DNA of 64,000 nucleotides from Geitlerinema sp. PCC 7407 (GCF_000317045.1 NC_019703.1:794501-858500); one strand, 5' to 3'; counted from the stretch's first letter, positions 7,880-18,640 are shown. Program-made: numbers and translations. The notes: generated from the sequence alone by a model not told the origin.

Positions 7880-9010
7880 CTAGGCCGCCGACGAGATCCG
7901 AGACGACGCCACCTGGCGATAAAACATCTGAAGTTGTCGAGTGGCTGCCTCCCAGCCCCAGCGCTCTGCCTCTCGGCGCGCATTCTGGCGCAGCGTCTCC
8001 CGAATCTCGGTCGAAGCCAGCAGGCGCTGAGTCGCGGCGATCGCGCCTCGCTCATCCCGCGGGTCAAACAAAAACCCGTTGACCCCGTCCTCCACAATGT
8101 CCGTGATGCCGCCCGAGCCCGCCGCCACCACCGGGCAGCCCGCCGCCATCGCCTCCAGCAGCACCAGCCCCAGCGTCTCCGTACTCGACGGAAACACAAA
8201 AGCATCCGCAGACGCGTAAGCCGTTGACAGCTCCTCGCCCATCAGATAGCCCACAAAATGGGTATTAGTGCCTGCGAAGAAGCGCATCAGCTCCTGGCGA
8301 TGAGGACCATCCCCCACCAGCGCCAAACGCGCATTGGGGATCGCCTCCAGCACCGGGCGAATTCGGTCAATTTCCTTCTCAGCGCCCAGGCGCCCGACAT
8401 ACAGCAGCAGCGGATCGTCCGGGTGACCCTGCGTCAGGCGATCGCGCATCGCCCGATTCGCCGGCTGCGGCCGAAACATCTCCGTATCAACCCCGCGCTG
8501 CCACACTTTCACCCGCTCAATGCCGTGGGAAGACAGCTCCTCCTGCATCGCGCTCGACGTACACAGATTCAGCTGAGCTTGATTGTGGCCCGCCTTCAGA
8601 AGCTCCCACAAAAACCCCTCCAGCATCCCCAGCCCATAGTGCTGAAGATACTTCGGCAAATGCGTATGGTAGGACGCCAGCAGCGGAATATCCAGCGTCT
8701 TGGCATAGTACAAACCCGCCAGACCCAGCACCGCTGGATTCACCACGTGAATCAAATCCGGCTGAAACAGCTCCAGCGACTGACGGATCGTCGGACGCGG
8801 AATTGCTAGCTTCAGCTCCGGGTAGAGCGGCAGCGGAAACCCAGGAATCCCCTCGATCTTCGCTCCCCGATACTCCCGGATCCCTCCCTCCGGCGCAAAC
8901 ACCAGCACCTGATCTCCTAGGCGCTGTAAATAGTCAACGGTGTGACGCAAGCGCGTCACAATCCCATCGACCTTGGGCAGAAACGTTTCGGTGAATAAGG
9001 CAATACGCAT
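7880..9010 (-). CDS. sqdX: Sulfoquinovosyltransferase SqdX (GT4 family)
   Basis: The 376-residue enzyme transfers sulfoquinovose from UDP-sulfoquinovose to diacylglycerol, the last step of sulfoquinovosyldiacylglycerol synthesis. It has two Rossmann-like halves. The N-terminal half begins MRIALFTETFLPKVDGIVTR. The C-terminal donor-binding half contains LLYVGRLGAEKEI and the GT4 E-x7-E motif in TETLGLVLLEAMAAG. I choose the ATG at 9010 rather than 9121, because family members start with MRIALF. It follows sqdB by about 185 bp on the same strand, so the two genes of the pathway are adjacent, which strengthens the call. The palindromic terminator at 7806-7833 follows. Confidence 0.92.
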   Translation of the reverse strand: MRIALFTETFLPKVDGIVTRLRHTVDYLQRLGDQVLVFAPEGGIREYRGAKIEGIPGFPLPLYPELKLAIPRPTIRQSLELFQPDLIHVVNPAVLGLAGLYYAKTLDIPLLASYHTHLPKYLQHYGLGMLEGFLWELLKAGHNQAQLNLCTSSAMQEELSSHGIERVKVWQRGVDTEMFRPQPANRAMRDRLTQGHPDDPLLLYVGRLGAEKEIDRIRPVLEAIPNARLALVGDGPHRQELMRFFAGTNTHFVGYLMGEELSTAYASADAFVFPSSTETLGLVLLEAMAAGCPVVAAGSGGITDIVEDGVNGFLFDPRDERGAIAATQRLLASTEIRETLRQNARREAERWGWEAATRQLQMFYRQVASSRISSAA

Positions 9011-9194
9011 ACCAACCGACGCAGTAGCAACAAGCTTCAGCAATTTCGACGAGCGTCCACACCGAACGTTCGCTTCCCTGCCCTCAGAATTGGGGTTTTT
9101 CGGCCTGTCTTCGTCTACCAAGCGGTAGATTTGTCAGGGCCTGCTGGGCAGGCATGATCCCAGCAGGCTGACCCAGTTCCAGGGCTCAAAGGCT

Positions 9195-10379
<1,185 letters not shown>

Positions 10380-10424
10380 CTACCAGGTTTGTGTACCTGC
10401 TGAGTTATCTCTGTCCGAAGAAAT

Positions 10425-11018
10425 TTAAGGTGCTTTGACCTCGTCTGCGAAGGTAGCCCAGCGCACAAAATGGAAGGGACCGGCGACGGAACCCCAGATG
10501 TGTTCGTCGGTTTGAGGATCTCTCCCGCGATCGAGACTGATGAACTTTTCGTCGTCGATTTCAAACTCGCTGTCGAGGTAGGTGAGGTTGCCTTTGCGCT
10601 CGACCATGCAGGCTTTGCCGGGTTCGACGACGCCTTTGAAGCTGCTGCCGGTCCACTCGACGACCATGTTGCAGCCGGGGAGTTTCTCGAGGCCTTCGGC
10701 GCTGAGGGTTTGGAGCCGGTGAGGCTGGCGAGAAGCGCCGTAGTACTGCTCTTGCTGCTTGACTTTGTAGTTTTCGATCTCGATGCGATCGCCGTTGACC
10801 ACCAGCTTGAGCACTCGCACTCGATAGGGGCTATTGAGAATGTAGTCGTAGGCTTGTTCGACGTAGAAGCTGACCCCATCGAGCAGATCCAGGGCCAGGG
10901 GACGCATGCAGACGCGAATATGGGCGAAGAAAGGCGGATTGTCGAAGGCTTGCTGTTGATTGCTGAAGTCTGCGGCCATCCAGCGGGCGAGCGCGAGAAT
11001 ATCAGTGGAGTGGGTCAT
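10425..11018 (-). CDS. cpcT: CpcT/CpeT-type phycobiliprotein chromophore lyase
   Basis: The 197-residue protein belongs to the CpcT/CpeT family of bilin lyases, which attach phycocyanobilin to a cysteine of phycocyanin beta (Cys-153/155 in studied CpcT proteins). The conserved features are LARWMAADFSNQQQAF at the N-terminus, then FFAHIRVCMRPL, FYVEQAYD, the RVRVLKL strand and a Trp-containing end (EHIWGSVAGPFHFVRW). These fit a lipocalin-like beta-barrel lyase. It indicates a phycobilisome-containing host, consistent with the linker gene at the right end of the window. CpcT and CpeT substrates cannot be told apart from sequence alone. Confidence 0.88.
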   Translation of the reverse strand: MTHSTDILALARWMAADFSNQQQAFDNPPFFAHIRVCMRPLALDLLDGVSFYVEQAYDYILNSPYRVRVLKLVVNGDRIEIENYKVKQQEQYYGASRQPHRLQTLSAEGLEKLPGCNMVVEWTGSSFKGVVEPGKACMVERKGNLTYLDSEFEIDDEKFISLDRGRDPQTDEHIWGSVAGPFHFVRWATFADEVKAP

Positions 11019-11226
11019 ACAAAAAGGAAGGGTTTAAAGGATAATTTCGTGCTGATTTTGCTATGCAAAATTTTTTCTATTTTAGGACTTTGGGTCCCTG
11101 TAAACTGAGGCGATCCCCGAGGCGATCGCCCGGAGCGCAAGACTTGTGGATGGGAGGGCCTCAGGCTACTGCGGGGGCTAAGGGGTGTCCAGTATAGTGA
11201 CCTGTGGCTGTGCTTGCAGGTAGTTT

Positions 11227-12030
11227 ATGCATCAGTTCATTCCGCCCGATCGCTTTTTCGCTTATCTGACCTGGCAGGATATCCAGGCGATGCCCGACAA
11301 AGAAAATGTCGTGATTGTTCAGCCGATCGGGGCGATCGAGCAGCACGGTCCGCACCTGCCGCTGGTGGTGGATGCGGCCATCAGTGTGGCGGTCCTGGGG
11401 CAGGCCCTAGCGCAGCTAGACCCAGCAATTCCGGTGTATGCGCTGCCCCCGCTGTGCTACGGCAAGTCCAATGAGCACTGGCACTTTCCGGGCACGATCA
11501 CGCTGAGCGCGCAAACTTTGCTGGCGGTGCTGATGGAGACGGCGGGAAGTATCTACCGCTCGGGCTTTCGCAAGCTGGTGTTTCTCAATTCCCATGGGGG
11601 ACAGCCCCAGGTTTTGGAGATTGCGGCTCGAGATTTGCATCAGCAGTACAGCGATTTTTGGGTATTTCCCTTTTTCACCTGGCGGGTTCCTGACTTGCCG
11701 GTGGAGCTGCTGACTCCCCAGGAGCAGGAGTTTGGCATCCATGCCGGGGATGCGGAGACGAGTCTGCTGCTGTCGATTTTGCCGGAGCAGGTGCAGATGG
11801 ATCGAGCGGTGGCGGAGTATCCGCCGTCGCTGCCGCCTGAGAGCTTGCTGAGTCTGGAGGGCAAGTTTCCCTTTGCGTGGATGACCCGTGATATTAGTCA
11901 CAGCGGCGTGATAGGCAATCCTACAACTGCCACGCGCGAGAAGGGCGATCGCCTGCTGGCGGCGCTTGTAGATGGCTGGGTCAAGGTGCTGCGCGAAGTG
12001 CATGAATTCCAGCTGCCGCAGGCCTTCTAG
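11227..12030 (+). CDS. Creatininase family amidohydrolase
   Basis: The 267-residue protein has the creatininase fold, a metal-dependent amidohydrolase family that also contains MftE and F420/riboflavin-related hydrolases. Metal-binding residues are visible as E38, H40 and D49 (IEQHGPHLPLVVD), NSHGG at 121-125, and HAGDAETS with H172 and E177. All expected ligands are present, so it should be active. The substrate is unknown; cyanobacterial members are unlikely to act on creatinine. The gene starts with an ATG and stands alone. Confidence 0.88.
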   Translation: MHQFIPPDRFFAYLTWQDIQAMPDKENVVIVQPIGAIEQHGPHLPLVVDAAISVAVLGQALAQLDPAIPVYALPPLCYGKSNEHWHFPGTITLSAQTLLAVLMETAGSIYRSGFRKLVFLNSHGGQPQVLEIAARDLHQQYSDFWVFPFFTWRVPDLPVELLTPQEQEFGIHAGDAETSLLLSILPEQVQMDRAVAEYPPSLPPESLLSLEGKFPFAWMTRDISHSGVIGNPTTATREKGDRLLAALVDGWVKVLREVHEFQLPQAF

Positions 12031-12174
12031 GCTGAGGCGCGATCGCTGCTTCTCGGGTCTTGATGGATCACGCTAGGCATTGATCACAGACACATCGGCA
12101 AGTGACACATGTCTTATGTCGCACCTAGGGCAACCTTTTATAACTTGAAGAAGCAAAGGTTCGCGGGGGGCGTT

Positions 12175-12918
12175 ATGACAGCTCGCACTCACCCAGGCTC
12201 GAAAGACGATGGCTCATGGCCGCACTCAGGCGCCGATTCTGAATCTGTGGCGGATCAACTCACCGGCCAGCTAAGCCAGCGAATTCAGCGTCGTCGGCTG
12301 CGCCAGCAGGTGCGATCGCTGGTCCAATCGGGCGCCTACACCGACGCGATCGCCTGTCTAGATGAGCTTGTGGCCCACGACCCGACCGCCCACGACCTCA
12401 GCAACCGGGGATACCTGTTGGCTCGTCTGGGGCATCATGAAGCGGCGATCGCCGACTACAGCGCAGCCCTGGACCTGAACCCCACCTTGGACGCGGCCTA
12501 CCACAACCGAGCCAACAGCCACGCAGCCCTCGGTCACTCCGAAGCTGCCCTGATGGACTACGATCGCGCCATCGACCTCAATCCGCTCAACCTGAAGCCC
12601 CGCCTCAACCAAAGCATTCTCTATCGCCAGATGCAGCGCTATGGCCAAGCCTGCGAGCTGCTCGAAGAATCCCTCTGGCTGGCCCTGAATGTGCTCGATC
12701 TGCACCAAGCACCCCACCTAGCAGGGCTAGTGGCGCACCTGTACGCCGAACAAGGCCGCGTTCACCACCTCCTCGGAAGCTGGAACGCAGCGATCGCCGA
12801 CTATCAGCGCGCCCTTGACTTCCTGCCGACCCTAGGGGAACCCCGCTCAGAGCAAGCTCAGCTGCGCGCCCAAGTTTCTGACTGGCTCACGACCCTGCTC
12901 AATCCCCTCAGCGCCTAA
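12175..12918 (+). CDS. Tetratricopeptide repeat protein
   Basis: The 247-residue product carries a basic, polar N-terminus and then at least three TPR units. The clearest are LSNRGYLLARLGHHEAAIADYSAAL and the following AYHNRANSHAALGHSEAALMD unit, with a further one near the C-terminus (GSWNAAIADYQRALDFLP). TPRs mediate protein-protein contacts; the partner is unknown. An upstream ATG at 12109 is in frame, but I prefer the ATG at 12175, which follows a purine-rich stretch. Its stop codon overlaps that of the convergent gene at 12915. Confidence 0.75.
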   Translation: MTARTHPGSKDDGSWPHSGADSESVADQLTGQLSQRIQRRRLRQQVRSLVQSGAYTDAIACLDELVAHDPTAHDLSNRGYLLARLGHHEAAIADYSAALDLNPTLDAAYHNRANSHAALGHSEAALMDYDRAIDLNPLNLKPRLNQSILYRQMQRYGQACELLEESLWLALNVLDLHQAPHLAGLVAHLYAEQGRVHHLLGSWNAAIADYQRALDFLPTLGEPRSEQAQLRAQVSDWLTTLLNPLSA

Positions 12919-13328
12919 GGGGTCTTTTCGCTTCCCCGAGCAGACTGGCGATCGAGCCACACCACCTGTCGCTGTCTCGGGTCAACCCGATAGCTTTGCT
13001 CCTGCATCACATTGCGCGCCTGTTGCGGATCAAAATTGCGATTGAAGTTTAGACGCAGCCGGTCAACCCGAGTCTCGGTCGCATTCACCTCAGCGCTCAG
13101 CTCCCTCAGCTTCTCTTGCTGGGAAGACTGGTAGGGCAAAATTCGCACCAATGCAGCGATCGCCGCAGACAACAGCACCAAATTGACAGCCAGCTTGACC
13201 GTCAGCTCCAGCGCCATCGCGCGATTCGCAGCGGCCTTGCGTCCCTGAGGCAAAACCCGTGAGGCAGAACGGCGGCGGGGCGGTAAATTTCGAGACGGTT
13301 GGGGGCGCGAAGGCTGGATTGCGTTCAT
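12915..13328 (-). CDS. Small single-pass membrane protein with coiled coil
   Basis: The 137-residue protein has a basic, proline-rich cytoplasmic N-terminus. One transmembrane segment follows (near residues 45-63, LAVNLVLLSAAIAALVRIL), then a heptad region (KLRELSAEVNATETRVDRLRLNF) and a polar tail. This order resembles FtsL/DivIC-type division proteins and several cyanobacterial slr-type hypotheticals, but no specific signature allows naming it. I use the ATG at 13328; a TTG nine codons upstream is an alternative. Its stop overlaps the stop of the convergent TPR gene. Confidence 0.65.
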   Translation of the reverse strand: MNAIQPSRPQPSRNLPPRRRSASRVLPQGRKAAANRAMALELTVKLAVNLVLLSAAIAALVRILPYQSSQQEKLRELSAEVNATETRVDRLRLNFNRNFDPQQARNVMQEQSYRVDPRQRQVVWLDRQSARGSEKTP

Positions 13329-13798
13329 GTTAATTGCACGATTGCTCTGCTTCAAATCACCACTGAGCTAGCACAGGTCCAAGGGCAAAGGCAGACGTTC
13401 CGGTTCAAGGGCGATCGCTATCCAAGATGGACCTACGACCTACAGCCCGTTGCACACTCTCGTTGTCGCAACCTGCGCTGAGCTTTTGCTGGCGATTGCT
13501 GTTTACTTTAACCCGAAACTTCCGTGATCGATTGCGGGGCAAGACACTGTTTTAAGGCGTTTTTTAGGGCGATCGCCCCTCCTCCGCCATCCTCAACCCC
13601 CATCTTTCTCTTAAACCCATGATCCCCGATGCTTCAAGTCTCTTTCTTCTAGCCGGGTAGCTAGCCTCGCCGCATTACCCTTTGACTTGAGGACCCCAGC
13701 TTTACTTCCAACACCGATCACCAAACCTGACTGAAGCGCTGGCTGATGATCACCCTAGAAGCCGTAGGCAGTGAACCTACGGCTTCCCCATCGTCTAA
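13329..13798. other. Spacer with hairpin
   Basis: No gene is visible between the membrane protein and psaM. The only clear element is the hairpin at 13758-13786. A HIP1 octamer flanked by G and C runs lies near 13567-13579. Confidence 0.45.
13758..13786. terminator. Hairpin downstream of psaM
   Basis: Arms GAAGCCGTAGG (13758-13768) and CCTACGGCTTC (13776-13786) pair perfectly over 11 bp around a 7-nt loop. It lies 12 bp beyond the psaM stop. No T-run follows, so it may stabilise or process the psaM mRNA rather than terminate it. Confidence 0.6.
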
Positions 13799-13894
13799 TT
13801 ATTTATAGAGTTCCGTAGCTAGACGGATCGCCAGAATTCCCGGAACCAGTGCAATGGCCAGGGCAGCGTAAATTTGCATATCTGATAGAGCCAT
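13799..13894 (-). CDS. psaM: Photosystem I reaction centre subunit XII (PsaM)
   Basis: This is a 31-codon gene. The peptide MALSDMQIYAALAIALVPGI continues to LATELYK and matches PsaM, a single-helix subunit near the monomer-monomer interface of trimeric photosystem I. The helix spans about residues 7-26. The ATG at 13894 lies inside a longer leftward open frame beginning at 14029; the added 45 residues are not PsaM-like and the family starts exactly at MALSD. A hairpin follows immediately. This gene is easy to miss because of its size. Confidence 0.92.
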   Translation of the reverse strand: MALSDMQIYAALAIALVPGILAIRLATELYK

Positions 13895-14827
13895 CGTGGG
13901 TATACTCCCTAAACGTTCGACGTGATTTCCCATCAATTTCAGCCAAAGCTTCCCCTTTTCGGAAGGGATTGTCACATCATGTAACAGAAACGCCCAGAGA
14001 CACACCGAAACCCGTCGATCGCTTCTCACGCACGCTCTTAGGGAATTTTCCGGCTAGATTCCGTACTTTCCTCTCCCAAAACTCGACTGCGCCCTCGCAA
14101 AATCCTCAAAATTTCCCCAATTTTGCAAGAATTTTGCGACCAAACGCGACAAAACTTCAAGACCCGATAGACGCCTCAGCATGAACCATCTAGTTTCGTC
14201 AAAAACGCTGATGGAGGAGAATGATCGGCCCTGATATGTTGGGAGTAGGACACGAAAAGGTGGTTGCGCAACACCAAGGGCACAGGGCAGTCAAACGCTA
14301 ACGCTTTGCTACTGGCTTTTAGGGTAAATCAAGGGAGCATCTACCTTGTTGACTATTGCGCTTCTTATGACCGCAGTCTGCTGCGGTCCGCTCGACGTAC
14401 TTTCTGACAGGGTTTTAGTACAAACATACTTAACTGCCGAATACACACCGCCCGATCGCGGTGTTCCAGACGGTCGTGAAGGGAGCGGCAGCCGTATGAT
14501 GGTCTAGCCTGCTGCGGTGGGCTGCTATCCAAACCGCTAATATGACATGCTTGTCCGGCGTACTTTGCGGCCCGAGGCTGCCGGACACCGAGATTGCTGC
14601 ACCAAAATAGCGCTCAAACGTGAAGAGTCTTCATAATAGGGTAGATACATAAACGATAAAACATTCTGGGAAAAGGGGTGAGCCCCCTGATTGGCTTCAG
14701 CCCTCTTGAGCCAGGTCACATCGTGGGTAATGCCCGCCTGTTCAAGGTTTTGCCCATTGATAAATTTGGTGACTCCCATGTGTTCAGCGCTTGTATCCTC
14801 ACCTTATAAGGAACTGTTTTAGCGTCT
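13895..14827. other. Long gene-poor spacer between psaM and phoU
   Basis: This stretch must contain the psaM promoter and the phoU promoter. No confident gene is seen. A leftward 80-codon frame (14537-14779) and shorter leftward open segments near 14320-14500 have no recognisable family. Hairpins are present at 14369-14388 (GACCGCAG with CTGCGGTC, 4-nt loop) and 14552-14587 (TGTCCGGC with GCCGGACA). The structured middle could be an RNA gene or a decayed gene. Confidence 0.45.
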
Positions 14828-15496
14828 GTGACCTCTCCCGCCGACGATTCGCAACGTACACGGGTTCACTTCGATCGCCAAGTGCGGCGACTGCAACGGG
14901 ACGTGCTACGCATGGGTGCCCTGGTTGAGAATTCCTGCTGGCTTGCCTACCAAGCTCTGTTTGACCAGGATCTCGAGGCCGCTGACAAACTCGGCCCCCA
15001 CGACAAACAGGTTGATCAGCTCTACCGCCAAATCGAGCTAGATTGCGTCAGCATTTTGGCGCTGCAGGCTCCTGTGACTCAGGATCTGCGGCTTTTGAGC
15101 GCAATCATGCAGCTTGTGCGCGATTTGGAGCGTATTGGGGACTATGCCCAGGATTTAGGAGATATTGCTATCAAGCTGTTTGCGTATCCGGTCCATCCCT
15201 GTATGGAGCAGGTGCAAACGATGTTTGATCGGTGTTGGGCGATGCTGGCGATGAGTTTGGCGGCGCTGTCGGATCTCGATGCCCAAAGTGGTCTAGACGT
15301 GAAAGAGCGGGATGACATGGTCGATTCAGACTATGAGACGCTCTACGATGTGCTGGCCCATCAAAGTGATGTTCAGGGCTCTGTTGAGCCGATTGTCTTG
15401 ATGGTGTTGGCGATTCGATATTTGGAACGGATGGCGGATCATGCGACTAATATTGGTCAGCGAGTGGCTTATATTGTGACGGGTCAGCGCCATTGA
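14828..15496 (+). CDS. phoU: Phosphate signalling protein PhoU
   Basis: The 222-residue all-helical protein contains two PhoU repeats. The typical motifs are visible: the N-terminal HFDRQVRRLQRDVLRMG, the first metal-binding ERIGDYAQDLGDIA, and the second ERMADHATNIGQRV near the C-terminus. PhoU dampens the PhoR/SphS-type phosphate sensor kinase together with the Pst transporter. Neither a pst operon nor a two-component pair is in the window, so it is a detached copy. The start is a GTG at 14828; no in-frame ATG would keep the first repeat complete. Confidence 0.93.
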   Translation: MTSPADDSQRTRVHFDRQVRRLQRDVLRMGALVENSCWLAYQALFDQDLEAADKLGPHDKQVDQLYRQIELDCVSILALQAPVTQDLRLLSAIMQLVRDLERIGDYAQDLGDIAIKLFAYPVHPCMEQVQTMFDRCWAMLAMSLAALSDLDAQSGLDVKERDDMVDSDYETLYDVLAHQSDVQGSVEPIVLMVLAIRYLERMADHATNIGQRVAYIVTGQRH

Positions 15497-16195
15497 GATG
15501 GTTTTTTTGAGTAATCTTGGTGCGAGATTGAAAGGGACTGGAGTCTGAAACTGCTAGGGCTTGCTGGCAGGATCTTGTAAAGTTTATTCGTCAAAAATTG
15601 CGCACTCTGGGACTAGAATATGGAATGGTTCTACGGTACGGCGCCGTAGACTTTGCTGCTCAGTGCTCTGGGGCGATCGCCCTTGAGTGAAGGAGTAGTT
15701 TCCAAGAAGTGCATTAGCAGTTTGGAGAGCGATCGCTCAACTTCGCTGACTAAGCTGCCGAATGCTAACGCTGGTGATCCCAAAGGCCTCCTCTAAGCAA
15801 TTTTGCTGCTTCAAGGCATCGGAATCTCTACGAAGCGGCGGGTAAAACATTCATTTCCCCTCGACGCTGTTGTTCTTGCCTAAACCTCCGTACCCTGTGA
15901 ATTGATCAGGTGTCATCTCAAAGCAGATTCACGGTGGTGGAGAGTAGCATCGACGATGGAGTGGGTTGCTGCCGCAGCTGATGACTCGCAATCTTGACCC
16001 TTAAGATGGCTGAGACGAGAGCGGACAAGTCTAGGCTTGTTTGTCGAAACCTGCTCGAGTTTGGCTAGGGAGTATCTAGGCTAATTTTGTGGAGATGGTT
16101 GAAGCGCTGGGGTGGATGGGTGGCTCAGCGGGAGTGCTGTGACAACTTCTGGAGAGCGTAAGCCGAGTTTGTGACGATAGGGACGAAATCGCTGC
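15497..16195. other. Gene-poor spacer between phoU and the zam-like gene
   Basis: I find no gene, tRNA or strong terminator in this 700-bp stretch. It contains two HIP1 octamers and no repeats obvious by eye. It may be a decayed gene or a long leader of the downstream gene. Confidence 0.45.
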
Positions 16196-18601
16196 ATGGA
16201 GTTTTCGATCGCGACATTACTGGCTAGCTTCGCGGATGACAAGCTGGTTGCGCCCAAGGCTCTAGAAAAGAAACTGGACTGCAAAGACGAGCAAAGTCTC
16301 CGGAAGCTGCAAATTGCGCTGGATGCGCTGGAAAAGATTGGAATTCTCGTCAAAGAGCGGGGTCGTTACCGCCGCGTCCAGGAGGATGACGTGGTGTCGG
16401 GCAAGCTGCGCTGCTCCAGCAAAGGATTCTGTTTTGCAATCCAGGATGATGAGGATGCCGAGGACATTTACATTCGTGAGTGTCATCTCAACACGGCCTG
16501 GAATGGCGATCGCGTTTTGGTGAGGATTACCAAAGAGGGCAGTCGACGCCGCAGCCCCGAAGGGGAAGTGCGCCTGATTTTGGAGCGGGCCAATTCTTCG
16601 GTGCTGGCGCGGGTCAAGCATGAGGAAGAGTACCGAGCAGTCCCTCTCGACGATCGGCTGCTGTTTGAGATCGATCTCAAGTCGGATGAGGCGATTTTGG
16701 CCAATGCGGTCGACTACTTGGTCAATGTCGAAATTCTGCGCTATCCCCTAGGACAGCACCGTCCCATGGGCCGGATTGCGAAGGTCCTCGGTAGTGATGC
16801 AGAGGCGGCGGCAGATACAGATATTGTGTGCTGCAAGCACGGGCTGCCTCTGGCTTTTTCGGAGATGGTGCTGGAGGCGGCGAAGGGGCTGCCGGCCAAG
16901 GTCCGCAAGACGGATCTCAAGGGGCGGCTCGATCTGCGATCGCTCCTGACGGTGACCATTGACGGCTACAGTCAGGACATCTCGAAGGCCCAGGCCGTCG
17001 ATGATGCCCTTTCCCTCGAGCGTACCCCCGAAGGGCACTGGCGCTTGGGCGTGCACATCGCGGATGTGGCGTCCTACGTCGCGCCCAACTCGGCCATCGA
17101 TCGCGCGGCCCAGCGTCGCGGCACTTCGGTCTATCTGGGCGATGTGGTGGTGCCCATGCTGCCCGATCGCCTGTCGGAGCAGCTTTGCTGCCTGACGCCG
17201 GAGCAAGACCGCCTAGCGGTGTCGGTGCTGATGACCCTGACCGAAGACGGCCAGCTGCTGGAGTATGAGCTGCAGCCGACGGTGATCTCGGTGGACTACC
17301 ACCTGAGCTACCAGCAGGCCCAGGCCGTCCTCGAGCGCAATGCGCCGATCAGCGTGGCCCTGGATGACGATTCCAGCTACCCCCTGCCGTCGGCCGATGA
17401 AATCGAGGTCCTCAAGCCGACCTTTGAGCTGGTCGACAACGTCTACACCCTCAGCCAAGCCCTCAAGAACAAGCGTCACGAGCGGGGCGCCTTTGAGCTG
17501 AACCTGCCGGAGAAGCTGTTTCCGCGAGAGCATGGCGGCGAGTCTGACGATACGGCGACGGCCCTGGACAAGTACCTGCTGACCAAGTTCCACTATGACG
17601 ATGAGGGAGCCCTCGGGTCGATGGTGGTGTCCTCGGCGCTGCCGGCCCACTCGATGGTGGTGGAGCTGATGCTGCTGGCCAACCACGCTGTGGCGCGGCA
17701 CTTGCAGGCGCTGGAGCTGCCGGGAATTTACCGGGTTCACCGAACGCCGGATCCGGCGGACGTGCAGGAGCTGATGAAGCTCGCGAGCAACATGGGCATC
17801 AATCTGGTGCTGGAGAACGAGGAGGAAGTGCACCCCCACGATTACCAGCGCTTTACGAGCCAGTTTGCGGAGTCGGAGGCGGAGCGGGTGCTGACCTATC
17901 TGCTGCTCTCGACGCTGCGGCCCGCGGTCTACAGCGCGCTGCCGGGGACTCACTTTGGCTTGGCGCTGACGGATGGCTACACGCACTTTACGTCGCCGGT
18001 GCGCCGCTATCCTGATTTGCTGGTGCAGCGGGTGCTCCACGCGATTTTTGAGCATGGGCGCGATCGCCGCTCGACCCGCGTCAAGGAAAGCGTGAACCTG
18101 CGTCACAGCTCCTGCCACGGCCAGATTGGCTGGAAGGTGCTGCCGCCGGAGGTCCAGAGTGAGCTGGAGGCCCAAATCAACAGCTTGGTGATCCACCTGA
18201 CGGAGCGCGAGCGCGTCGCTCTCGAAGCGGAAGCCGACCTCGAGGGCCTCAAGAAGGCAGAGTTTATGAAGGCCCACACGGGGTCGACCTTCCACGGCCT
18301 GATCACGGGGGTCCAGTCCTACGGTTTCTTTGTTGAAATCGAGGAGCTGCTGGTGGAGGGTCTGGTGCACGTCAGCTCCCTCAAGGACGACTGGTACGAG
18401 TACCGATCGCGTCAGCAAAAGCTGGTGGGCCGCAAGAACCGCAAGCAGTATCGCCTGGGCGATCGCGTGGAGGTCCAGGTCAAGAGCGTGGACTACTACC
18501 GCCAGCAGATTGACCTCGTGGCGGTGGGCGGCGGCAGTCAAGGCACCGATGACGATATCGATGATGACGGGCCGGACTTTGAAGAGGACGAAACCGAATA
18601 A
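16196..18601 (+). CDS. RNase II/R-family protein, Zam-like, with altered active-site motif
   Basis: The 801-residue protein has an N-terminal winged-helix/cold-shock part, an RNB domain (about 240-620) and a C-terminal S1 domain (about 685-780). RNB features include RRGTSVYLGDVVVPMLPDRL at 308-327 and FTSPVRRYPDLL at 598-609. The usual catalytic loop TID-x5-D-x-DD is changed to TIDGYSQDISKAQAVDDAL (254-272). D256, D269 and D270 remain, but the spacing is five residues longer, and the Asp expected two residues before the DD pair is Ala. Cyanobacteria carry two RNase II-like genes, one called zam (acetazolamide resistance); size and divergence suggest this is the zam type. Exonuclease activity is uncertain. 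Confidence 0.8.
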   Translation: MEFSIATLLASFADDKLVAPKALEKKLDCKDEQSLRKLQIALDALEKIGILVKERGRYRRVQEDDVVSGKLRCSSKGFCFAIQDDEDAEDIYIRECHLNTAWNGDRVLVRITKEGSRRRSPEGEVRLILERANSSVLARVKHEEEYRAVPLDDRLLFEIDLKSDEAILANAVDYLVNVEILRYPLGQHRPMGRIAKVLGSDAEAAADTDIVCCKHGLPLAFSEMVLEAAKGLPAKVRKTDLKGRLDLRSLLTVTIDGYSQDISKAQAVDDALSLERTPEGHWRLGVHIADVASYVAPNSAIDRAAQRRGTSVYLGDVVVPMLPDRLSEQLCCLTPEQDRLAVSVLMTLTEDGQLLEYELQPTVISVDYHLSYQQAQAVLERNAPISVALDDDSSYPLPSADEIEVLKPTFELVDNVYTLSQALKNKRHERGAFELNLPEKLFPREHGGESDDTATALDKYLLTKFHYDDEGALGSMVVSSALPAHSMVVELMLLANHAVARHLQALELPGIYRVHRTPDPADVQELMKLASNMGINLVLENEEEVHPHDYQRFTSQFAESEAERVLTYLLLSTLRPAVYSALPGTHFGLALTDGYTHFTSPVRRYPDLLVQRVLHAIFEHGRDRRSTRVKESVNLRHSSCHGQIGWKVLPPEVQSELEAQINSLVIHLTERERVALEAEADLEGLKKAEFMKAHTGSTFHGLITGVQSYGFFVEIEELLVEGLVHVSSLKDDWYEYRSRQQKLVGRKNRKQYRLGDRVEVQVKSVDYYRQQIDLVAVGGGSQGTDDDIDDDGPDFEEDETE

Positions 18602-18607
18602 GTCCTG

Positions 18608-18640
18608 AAAAAGGGGCGATCGCGCGATCGCCCCTTTTTT
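18608..18640 (+). terminator. HIP1-dimer terminator of the zam-like gene
   Basis: A 32-bp perfect palindrome built from two overlapping GCGATCGC octamers is flanked by A5 and T6 runs. It starts 7 bp after the stop codon. It is symmetric and could work on both strands. Confidence 0.9.

Noticed and set aside
14537-14779. Leftward 80-codon open frame
   Set aside because: It could be a small gene or remnant, but no family, binding site or paralog supports it.
17213-18541. Leftward 442-codon open frame
   Set aside because: It lies opposite the RNase II/R-family gene, is rich in His, Arg and Gln with no recognisable domain, and is an antisense effect of GC-rich codon use.
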